Positions 32,321 through 41,350 of a DNA stretch of 41,350 bases are shown here, piece by piece. The notes beneath the pieces are model-generated. The model did no database searches and was not told the origin of the DNA. It worked only from the letters and a program-made list of their open reading frames with translations. The stretch comes from Laetiporus sulphureus 93-53. Taxonomy: Eukaryota > Basidiomycota > Agaricomycetes > Polyporales > Laetiporaceae. The position numbers were made by a program, and so were the translations under genes. The stretch covers positions 1-41,350 of the forward strand of contig NW_024468615.1 of the NCBI RefSeq assembly GCF_001632365.1. The letters are read 5' to 3'. How positions within the stretch are numbered: position 1 is the first letter of the stretch; every line of letters begins with the position of its first letter.

Positions 32321-33374
32321 TTGATAGATACTCAGCACATGATGCAGAGAAGACTTCATGATATGAAATGGATACTGTGCTATCAGCTCTAGATTTCACC
32401 ATTTATGATATTGAGATGCATGTGAGCGAAGAGGAAGATTGGATCAAAAGCCATTGTCAAGCCATAACTAAGTGCTTGAATAGGTTCAGCTCTGGTCTTA
32501 TATGTATTCCATGCAGGTCTATTTCAAACCATACAACTTATAAGACACCATATTTGACCAAGATCAACAACATCTCAAACTCAATACTTTGTCATTCTCA
32601 TCAGATGTCCTGGATGAATGAGTCATCAAATTAGAGAGCACCTTGCATTTGATGGTGACTGTATTAGAGAATTTATGCAGTGCATCTTCCTTGAGTGATG
32701 GACTCATAGTAGACAGAGGATTCATAATGCCTTAGATGAGTCATCAATGAAAAGATTACAACAGCTCATACACAAGGCTAGATTTCAGCTGAACATTTGT
32801 GTTGACCTGCATCAATTTGGTTAGCAGAAAAATGTCAACAGCAGATGAAGTGACTGTGGCAGACATAGCTGAGATTACTGACAACATAGAGCATTATGTT
32901 ATAGTTGAACATATCTGGAGTTGCTCATGAGAAAGAAGATTGATGCACACTTGGTAGGTGCTCATATGTAATCGTGGTGCTTCTGACAGTTCTTTGATGC
33001 ATTTGTATACTTTTCTATCCCATGTTATATATTATAGCATGATGACCTGAAACCCCTGCTGAGAAGCAAAGACAGAGCTTCATTTTGCCTCAAGCCTCTC
33101 CTGTAGAGGCTATTTATTGTGATGTACAAACTATACTGCAGGCAGAGATACAAATCAAGGATATCACAATATTGCATGCATTCCATTCGAACATTCACTA
33201 TCAATTGGTATAGTACTATATTACATTTTTCTGAAATTTTTCTGACATGCAGTCAATATATGATGTCATTGATGCCTAGAAATCATGAGACAAGGCAAAC
33301 CTACAAGTTCAGACTTTTTATGATAGCTTTCTCTTCAGAAGTTCATTGACATCATCATTGGTGAGAGGTTTTTG
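32321..33374 (+). pseudogene. AT-rich interval with possible eroded coding pieces
   Basis: Plus-strand open stretches at 32368-32634 (88 codons, includes HVSEEEDWIKSHCQAITK) and about 32830-32932 (MSTADEVTVADIAEITDNIE) look protein-like but have no recognised family. The rest is CpG-poor DNA without a clear feature. These may be remnants of genes that preceded the Helitron insertion. Confidence 0.3.
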
Positions 33375-34484
33375 CACTGGGTGAAACAATCAATAATTTG
33401 AGGTGAAAGATGGTAAAGATATTGAAGAAAAGGTTTAAATCTTTTCAGCATCTTCACTGTCAATTTGTGATAAAAGGACTCAAAATATTATTAACATCTT
33501 TTCTTGTCAAAGATGATGAAAAGATTGGAAAAAGATTGGACAACATATTAGCAATCATTTTTTCAACTGTTTTACAATCTTTTAGACAAAGTTGTAATTA
33601 AAAGTTTCACAATCTTTTTTCATTTTTTCTTATTAAAGATAATGCACATATTGTGACCATGTCACATCATTATCATTCTATACTAAGCTAATATTAGAAT
33701 ATAAAGGTTAATACTTAGGTTCACATGTCAGTATCATCTCTTGAAGCCTTAGTACTAGCATAGTATTAGCATAGTACTAGCATTTGAACCTTAATACTAG
33801 CTTAGTGCTAGCATAGCACTGGCCTTTGAACCTTAGCACTAACCTTCAGAACTTAGTACTAATCTTCAGACCTTAGTACTAGCTTGGTATCTAGCATAGT
33901 ACTAACATTTGAACTTCAATACCAGCTTAGTACTAGCATACTTAGCACTAACCTTCAAACCTTAATACTAATCTGCAGACCTTAGTACAAGCTTAGTACT
34001 AGCATAGTACTAGCCTTCAGACCTTAATACTAGCATATGTAGTACTAGCATTTCAATCTTAGTATTAGCATACTGCTAACATTAGAATCTCAGTATTACT
34101 CTTCTGATTATAGTACTAGTATAGTGTGAACATGTGAATCTGAGTATTAACCTTCATATTGTAGTATTAGCTTAGTATATAAAAATAAGGAGGTGATATA
34201 GTCACAATATTTTCATTAACTTTGATCAAAAAAAGTGAAAAAAGATTTTAAAACTTTTCATCGTAGTTTTGTATGAAAGATTGTACAATGATTGAAGAAA
34301 TGATTATTAATATTTCATCCAATCTCCTTTCAATTTTTTCATCATCTTTCACAACAAAAGATGTTAAAAATATTTAAAAATATTTTTATCACAAATTGAT
34401 AGTAAAGATGCGTACAAAATTTGAACTTTTTGTTTAATATTTTTATCATCTTTCACCTCAAATTATTGATTGCTTCATCTAGTG
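33375..34484. mobile_element. Foldback-like non-autonomous element, copy B
   Basis: The ends are CACTGGGTGAAACAATC at 33375 and the complement of CACTAGATGAAGCAATC ending at 34484. The inverted repeats run about 300 bp inward. The interior is the same GTACTA satellite, here reading CTTAGTACTAGCATAGTACT. The whole element aligns to copy A in reverse complement: B-left with A-right, B-right with A-left, including the unique phrase around GTCAGAAGAG and its complement. Length is 1110 bp without nested insertion. No ORF of note. The flanks differ from those of copy A, so the two look like independent insertions of one family. Confidence 0.8.
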
Positions 34485-35639
34485 TCATTGAACGGTAAGT
34501 ACTAAAGCACATAGAGCACAACACACTTGTGCAATGAAGTGAAAGTAGTGAACAAGCAGATCTGCAGTATAATGATGCCTTCACATATTTGTGATACAAT
34601 GATGCATTTGCATTTAAAAAAATACTATGATCATCATTATTAGTATAGACAGTGACAGTATAAATCAGCACATATGAAGTACAACAGAATGAGACAAAGT
34701 TGCATCTCAAATTTCTCTAAACCCATTTGTCTCTGGCTTTATTCTTCACTCCCATAATCTGTTGGCAAATGTTTCTAAATGAGCATGAGCTCATTGTTAA
34801 CTCAATGAGCCAAAACTCCATGCACTTCTTGCACACACGCTTGGAGTCAACTTGATTCAGGTGTCACTTAGCTATCTCCATGTTGAAGTTAACAAGACTG
34901 GTCAAGACATCTCAAGACTTTTTGTCAAGGTGTTTGCATTACATCTCATCTCAAGAGCTGGAGCACTGACTGTGGCTCTGACACTCTGCACAAGGTCTAA
35001 CATGTCATGCTGCCTCCTTCAACTTTTCTGCAATGCACCTGAGTTTGAACCTGGTAAGATAGCAATGATAGAAGTCCTCACATGAGATGATGTCATGGTA
35101 TGCCTCTCACACTGCAAGCCCCTTGTATAGCAGCCTCAGATCACAAAGTACAGTGCATTGGTAGAGAGGAAAGAATTCAGTATGCCTTTAATTCTCTAGC
35201 AAGCAAGATCACACTGATGTTGTCACACAGTGTTCAATCAGTGGAGACTTTGATCTCTGAGTTTGTTGAGACATTCCTCTTTAGCTGCTTATAATATTAG
35301 AGCTTCTTCAGGAAGCCAAGGACAACATATTTAAATGCCATATTGTAGATGTTGTCAAACCTAAGCTCCTTGATCAAGTGGATGATGTTTGTCAGTTCTT
35401 TGAATGACATGTTCTCATGTCCACTCAGCTGCCTGGAGTGAGATAGTTAATATATGACAGAAAATCAGGCTAACACAAGCTTATATGTATCAGGTTTCTC
35501 AGTACCAAATCAAGGAAGAATGTCACCTTGAACGAATGATAAGGGGTTAGAAATGAAGTTAATCTTCACATAAAGTTTCTTATCAATTTTATGTGGTTAG
35601 CTAAGCCCTTTTACGTGCATTAGAAGAAAGAACAATTTT
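34485..35639. other. AT-rich interval, possible eroded ORFs
   Basis: Plus-strand open stretches at 34852-35085 and 35100-35294 (includes REERIQYAFNSLASKITLML) have protein-like character but no recognised motif and no clear start. Otherwise nothing is identified. Confidence 0.3.
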
Positions 35640-36060
35640 TTGGACTATAAGCATGATGTTTTGAGGCCACAAAGCCTCAGGAAGGAGACATTTTGATTTT
35701 AGATGAGTGAAATTGAGATCAGCTCAAAGTATTGTACAAATAATGCCAAGCTATGACATTTGCTGTCTGTGCAACTAGCTAGTTGCACAAATGACAAAAT
35801 GTTATAATTTAGTATTATTCGCACATTGTGACAATCTGAAGTGTAAGTATTTGGGTGGCTGACATCTGCACAGATTCTGTGGCCTCAAATGTTCACTTTT
35901 TGAGCCAGAAAATGGACTGCATGTTGTTCTAACTGCAGAGCATCAAGATGGGATTAACTATGTATTATTGATATGTTCAAACATATAAAAAGGTCAAAAT
36001 ATGAATCAGAATTTCTAACAATTCATCGTGGTGGCTGAAGACTCAGACTGCCTCACCTAT
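35640..36060. repeat. Local inverted repeat, left half (pairs with 37360-37745)
   Basis: It is matched in reverse complement by 37360-37745: CCTCAGGAAG against CTTCCTGAGG, CAACTAGCTAGTTGCAC against the corresponding GCAT..GCTAATTGCAC, and TTCTAACAATTC against the CTGTCAGAAATTC region. Together the two halves bracket about 1.3 kb containing the right inverted-repeat arm and two tandem units. Confidence 0.7.
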
Positions 36061-36930
36061 TTATGATTTCTGAGGTACAAAGAAAGAGTTTGTACATGAC
36101 TGAGCACTTAGCGCATCTATGCAGCATTTTTTTTAGTTCCTGTGAGATACTTAAACAAAGCATGGGACAGTGAACCATTACAAAGTGATTTCATTTTCTG
36201 CCCCTGTCCTGAGGTTAGGAGAGGGCCATTCCTTCAAAAGTTTCTTACTGGATAACATTTTCTTTCTACTCAAATTTGTTATCTTTTCTAATGAGCATAC
36301 AAGCCAGAGTTTGAACCTGCATGACGTGGCTGATCCAAATAGATGCAAATATTCAGAGCCAATCACAGCACTGAATTTGCTAGGGTTAATGTCTTAAGAG
36401 CTGATGGCTTCAAAGCCATTCAAACCACTGTATTCAATGGGTTGAAAGTGATCCAAACCATGGCATTCAATGGCTTCAAAGTGGTTTGAACCACAGCATT
36501 CCCCATTATGGTTTAACATTTTCTGAACTTATTATAGTCTTTGCTTGAGAAATGAGAACAGATCTTTACATTTTATTGCTTTTCACTTCAAGTCCTTCAT
36601 CCTGAGCATACGAAAGTAAAAGCTACTGGTGCAATTGAAGTTTTTCACACTGGAGTAAATTGATTGCCTTCTTTGGCTTTGATGGCTGAGCCACAGCTCT
36701 TGGTGTGGCTAATGATTTTCTGAGCTTGCTACATATGTTCTTCTTGCTCAGAAAATGTGTAGAAGCAAAGAGATTATGACTGAAGGCTTAACACAGTGTA
36801 CAAATAGTTTGTGCACAGCTTTAACAATGCATTTTTCAGTAACATTCAAGGCTGCTGTGGCTGAAGTGAAAACCCTTTCCATGCTTAGATATCTTGAAAC
36901 CTTGAAACGCACAATGGGATATACTGTATC
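36035..36930 (-). repeat. Inverted-repeat arm, right copy (pairs with 5882-6740)
   Basis: Reverse complement of the left arm, about 85-90 percent by eye. At its outer edge it continues without interruption through the site where the left arm is cut by the gypsy LTR, and so records the pre-insertion sequence (ATATTAGGATAC on the reverse strand). Confidence 0.85.
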
Positions 36931-37359
36931 CTAATATCTCACTCCATATGCTGTTTTTTTCATTTCATCTATACAAGCAGAATAGTTAATGCAATCTGAG
37001 TTTTCAGCCACTATGGTAAAATTGATTGCCCTTTAGTGGCTGAGCCACAGCTTCAAGTGTGGCTAATGGTTTTCTGAGGATACTACATATGTTTTTAGTG
37101 CTTGAAAGATGCACAGAAGAGGAGAAATAATGAGTAAAAGCTTTATAGAACATGCTGAAGTATATAAATGGTTTATGCACAGCTTCAACAATGCATTTCT
37201 ACAATAACACTCAGTGCTGCTGTGGCTGAACTGAAAAACCTTAGCAGGCTTAGGCATTGTTGACAATTTGAAACCTAAGCATTTACAATAGAGTATACTG
37301 CATGCTGATGCTTCACTTTGTATGCTATTTCCTCATTTCATCCATACAAGCAGAATAGG

Positions 37360-37745
37360 TGAGACAATCTGAGTCTTCAACCACCATGGTAAACTGTCAG
37401 AAATTCTGATCCATATTTCGACTTTTTAAAAGGTTTGACCATATGAATAATACATAGTACACTACATCTTTATGCTCTGCAATGAGAACACCATGCAGAT
37501 TATTTTCCGGCTCAAAAAAGCGAAGATTTAAGGCTACAGGATGTCAGCCATTCAAATTTTCACACTTTAAGTTGCCACAATGTGCAAATAAGACCAAATT
37601 ATGATGTTTGTCATTGGTGCATCTAGCTAATTGCACGAATGATAGATGTCATAGCTTGGCATTGTTCACACAATACTTTGAGCTAATCTCAATCCCATTC
37701 CTCCAAAATTGAAAGATCTTCCTGAGGCTCTGTGGCCTCAGAACA
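37360..37745. repeat. Local inverted repeat, right half (pairs with 35640-36060)
   Basis: See the left half. The end sequence CTTCCTGAGGCTCTGTGGCC mirrors the start of the left half. With the left half it defines a palindromic block of about 2.1 kb. Confidence 0.7.
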
Positions 37746-37789
37746 TCATGCTTTTAGTCCGAAAAATGTTAGTTTTACTACTGCCCGTA

Positions 37790-38370
37790 GAGTACTGGGT
37801 TTGAATCGGAGTTTGAATTTGACAAGGTGGCTGATCCTAATAAGTGCAAATATTTATGACCAATTAGAGTGCTGTATCTGCAGTCAATATTTATTAAATC
37901 AATTTAATGCCTTCAAAACAATTCAAACATCTGCATTGCATCATTTTCTGGTGTGTCTAATCTGGCCCAACAATACACTATCATCTAAGTAATGTATCAT
38001 TTAGCATTCTCCGGAGTTATGACAGTTTTTATTCCTTATTTAACCAGTAATTGTTGCAATTCAAGTTTTCAGCCACCAAGGTAAAATGATTGATTGCCTT
38101 TGATGGCTGAGCCACAGCCCTGTATGGCTTGTGTGTTTCTGAGGCTACATAGTTATAGTTTGTTGTATTTGTTGAAAACATTGGTAAAGAGACAGATGAT
38201 GACAAAAGCATGATATTGGCACACTAGAATGTATATATAAGGTATACAGATCTTTCAAAGACAGTTTTACAATTACATTCAGAGCTGCTATATAAAGCTG
38301 AGCTGTAAACCTTAGCACACATTGATATTATCAATAAATTGAATGTTTAGAATATACATACAGTATGTTG
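37790..38370 (-). repeat. Second inverted-repeat segment, right copy (pairs with 6890-7400)
   Basis: Reverse complement of the left segment, sharing GGTAAAATGATTGATTGCC, CCTTATTTAACCAGTAATTG and TTGATTTAATAAATATT-type phrases. Order relative to the main arm is not collinear with the left side, so the repeats have been rearranged or moved separately. Confidence 0.65.
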
Positions 38371-38420
38371 TGCCCTTCTACCTCACACTGTGTATTTGCT
38401 ATTAGCAATTCATCTCTCAA

Positions 38421-41350
38421 TGATACACCAAACATATATGTGTGTTTAGTGAGACCAGCTCTAACTATGCTGTATTTGATCTTTCAAAGTACAACTTATA
38501 TTACAACATACTCAATGAACATGATCTGTGTGATTGTAATAACCTAAACCAGGCCTTACAGTATGAAGAAGTGAATTGTGAGGGCTATAAGACCTGTGAA
38601 AATGTCAGCCACTGGTAATTCTCATATTTGGATAAACAGCTGACTTTTCTAAAGGTGGTGGAGCCTCAAATGTTGTTTTTTAGTTTCAAAATCTGCCTAA
38701 AGCATGGCAATCAAATCTATCATATATAATTCACATGCATATTGCTCTAAAAAGTCAAGACATAGATCATTCTTTTAAAGAATGTCATCATAGTGTGAAA
38801 CATGTTTTCACAAACTGGGTGTTCTTGCCCTTTAATAACAAAACATATCTGCACAGGATAGCCATATATAATAGAATATGAAGTACAGATAATCATATCA
38901 ATTTCAAATAGCTCTTCAAAAAGCAGAGTCAATGGTAAGTTTTAGAAAAGACATGGCTGATGAAGGGACACAAATTTTATAAGCTAAAACATTTTACTGT
39001 TTGAAAAAAAAAAGTGGGTTAACAAGGATAGTTAGCAGATGTATGATGAATGTACGAAGTGAGAATTCTATATCACAAAGTATGTTCCATTTTTGTAGAA
39101 AAAAGTGATGATTACCCTTTATAATATAGAATCTGTTGTATTCTCTATTGATCACAAAAAATGCATAATTATCTACAGATTATGTTCTATTATACCATTG
39201 TTATTCTCTTTTAACATCTAACATCAAAGCACATCATTTCTGGTCTATACTATTAGACCAAGTCAATTGACTGTGACTTTGTTTTATCTATTTGAGACTT
39301 ACTACAGTCTTGAATAATAATAAAAGTGAACAAATGCTTGAAGGCACTTGAGATTATAAATGCTTTAGTCAATCTCTGAAGCATACCACAAGAAAACAAA
39401 TAGCAAAAGGGCTAGCATAATGCTCAAGGCCAGAAATAGTGCTGTGAATTCTGTGAATTTGTAAAGCTCTTATAATGTAATGAATTTTGAAACACTGAGA
39501 AGTTTATGAAATATCTTTCATGATCGAAAGAGATTCAGCCTAAAAATTGACTCTATAATGTGGCACACCAGTCATAATTAACACCAGTAAGGCTACAGAG
39601 TGCTGTGTTACTGATGGTGCAGAGGGTGTATTGACACAGTAAAAGTTAAGCCCTTTGCAGTATAACAAGCTGGTTCTGAACATACTTTTTGACAAGCTAA
39701 TCAAATTAAATGGGCTACCCAAAAATGTTGTTTTCATTAGAAACCAGCTCAAGGAGTTATTTGTATCATGTCTGATGATCACTATTGTGAGAAGTCAGGT
39801 AACAATCCATATTCAGTTTTGCTATGGACAGACTTAACCTCTTAGAGTCACACAAGGTCTAACAATGTGTACACTAACCTGTTTGCAAGACTGATCTTTA
39901 ACATTGCAAGTTGATGTAAAATTGTCTTTTCAGAGTGTCTATATATAAAGGCACTATTGTTGTTTAAGGCTTTGATAACTATGCATTGACTGGCAGCATC
40001 TCTGATTTACTTTGATAAAAATTCAGAGATCTATAACTTCAAATGGAATAGTCAAGCTGCATTGCAAATGAAAGGCTGCTGGATATAGTCAAAGATGTCA
40101 CTATGAATGCACTCATCATCTTTTATACATCATAAAAGGAACTATATATATAAGACAATGCACAAATTGTCCATGTCCAAGTGAACTATTTGAAGAAAAG
40201 TAATGATCAACTCTATCTACTGAATGAACCAGAGCATCACAATTTCTGACACATGGATAGTCAATACAACTGAAAAGTCTGAAGACACAAAAAACCTCAT
40301 TCAAAGTGAAGGAGATCAAGTTTATATATAAGTGTATATCTGTCAAAGAAACAAAGATGATTTTCATCATTAGTGGTGATAAGGATGAAAAACATTTACT
40401 CATTATGACTGTGTCAGTGATGTCAAAGGCAATGACAAAAAAAAGATGAAACATTTCTCATCACTTATTATGCACTCAGATTGAGTGAGTTTCAGATACG
40501 ATGAAGATACTTATATATAGATATACACATGAAAGCCTTTTCTTCATGCTTTAAGATGTTTGAAGATCATCCAAAGTAATTAAGTAAATCTGTGAAAAGT
40601 TAAAATGTCCTTCTTCACAATTTCATTAACATTTCAGTTAGGCATGCACAAGTTTATGCTTGAGAAAAGATGCAAGAGATGTCATTTATGCCATGTTGCA
40701 AGTGCAGATTCTGCTGCAATTTTTATTACTGCAAAAAATGGTACAGATACTTACAGTTTGTATTTTGCTGCATTTGAATGATAATCTCACAATATTATAA
40801 TCTGTCTTCATTATCAGTACTGCGATGGAGATGTAAATTTAGCAGATGCTTTCATTTATTTACAAACCTGCAGCTTGTCAAATTAAAAAAAAATGTTTGT
40901 CAAGGTAAGCATCTCGAAGACAATAAAAAGCTCCCACAATTACTGTAAAATTCTGAGTTATCATGTCAAACATGTCACAGATGACTGATGCAGCTTTAAC
41001 AATTTCTCAGACTTCTTATTGTTTATCATCACAAACAAAAAGCAAGTCCAGCTTGATTTTGCACCATACATCAGAGAGAATATCATGAAATTACTGCTAA
41101 CAATAGTTCAGTATAAGGACACTGTAAAAGTGGCTAATCATAAACTGCTCAATAAAGCATATGTGATAATTAGATTTGTGACAAGCTATACTAGACTTTG
41201 TTCAATTTCACTGTATTTCTATACTGGTTATGTTAAACATATACTATATTGATACATCATGTGATACTTAGTTATATCAGGTGTACAAATGTAATAATGA
41301 TCTATAGAAGTCAAATTACAAATATATCTCTAAAAGGTCATGAAAGTTAT
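38421..41350. other. AT-rich CpG-poor interval to the window end, no supportable gene
   Basis: Only short ORFs are seen. Minus 40116-40454 (112 codons) and plus 39655-39837 (LIKLNGLPKNVVFIRNQL) are the longest protein-like pieces, with no clear family. Several low-complexity A/T runs are present. I see no RNA gene or complete mobile element. Confidence 0.45.

Larger units (their letters stand above)
36640..38420 (+). repeat. Three diverged direct repeats of about 365 bp
   Basis: Units start near 36640, 37000 and 38060. Shared landmarks are TTGATTGCC, GGCTGAGCCACAGC, GTGTGGCTAATG or its variants, and CTGCTGTGGCTGAA. The first two are adjacent. The third is separated by the right half of the local inverted repeat (37360-37745) and by 37745-38060, which pairs with the left-arm segment at 6890-7400. 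Confidence 0.65.

Noticed and set aside
12694..34484. Copies A and B as the two ends of one large inverted duplication
   Set aside because: Their immediate flanks are unrelated and the spacing to the outer repeat arms differs (about 6 kb against 1.5 kb), so independent insertions fit better.
39655..39837. Short plus-strand ORF with a phrase faintly like a retroviral-type integrase (LNGLPKNVVFI)
   Set aside because: Too short, no catalytic residues, and no neighbouring element parts.
40116..40454. 112-codon minus-strand ORF
   Set aside because: No motif and composition typical of AT-rich non-coding DNA; the opposite strand is equally protein-like if TGA is read as a decayed codon.

Overview
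The window looks like a repeat-dominated piece of a fungal nuclear genome, most likely a mushroom-forming basidiomycete. The reasons are a Ty3/gypsy element, a large Helitron with a DUF6570-like N-terminus, a Tc1/mariner DD34E element, an F-box-like gene, and introns of about 46-53 bp with GT..AG ends. The phylum call is an inference. I see no tRNA, rRNA or CRISPR array, and no gene that looks like intact core host metabolism.

Layout. (1) 1-5881, minus strand: the 5' two thirds of a Ty3/gypsy retrotransposon. It runs LTR (about 5395-5881), primer-binding site, an extra leader ORF, gag, then protease, reverse transcriptase and RNase H; the integrase lies beyond base 1. (2) 5882-15700: AT-rich, strongly CpG-depleted DNA. 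It holds one arm of an inverted repeat, an eroded acidic coding region on the minus strand (about 8.8-12.3 kb), and a foldback-like element with roughly 300-bp terminal inverted repeats (12694-14493) that carries a nested insertion. (3) 15700-24700: CpG-containing DNA with several unrelated, partly spliced gene remnants, including an F-box-like gene and its divergent neighbour, and a degenerate tandem array split by a Tc1/mariner element (18603-20211) whose transposase ORF is intact. (4) 24710-32250, minus strand: a nearly full Helitron protein in the order N-terminal region, HUH Rep, PIF1-type helicase, USP-like cysteine peptidase. It is broken by stops and a few frameshifts. (5) 32300-41350: AT-rich, CpG-poor DNA again, with a second inverted copy of the foldback-like element (33375-34484) and the other inverted-repeat arm (35640-38420).

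Two systematic signals run through the window. First, in the gypsy pol, the Helitron and the F-box-like gene almost every in-frame stop is TGA, and where the family consensus is known to me the position is an arginine. That points to CGA to TGA, CpG-directed C-to-T decay. Second, most frameshifts sit in homopolymer runs and behave as one missing base, in unrelated genes. That pattern fits residual long-read assembly error as well as real mutation.

How the parts fit: the old AT-rich repeat landscape was invaded by a gypsy element, which landed inside the left inverted-repeat arm exactly where homology to the right arm stops, and by a Helitron-rich segment that may carry captured gene pieces. 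A Tc1/mariner copy then landed inside the tandem array. The Tc1/mariner ORF is the only long ORF here that looks functional.
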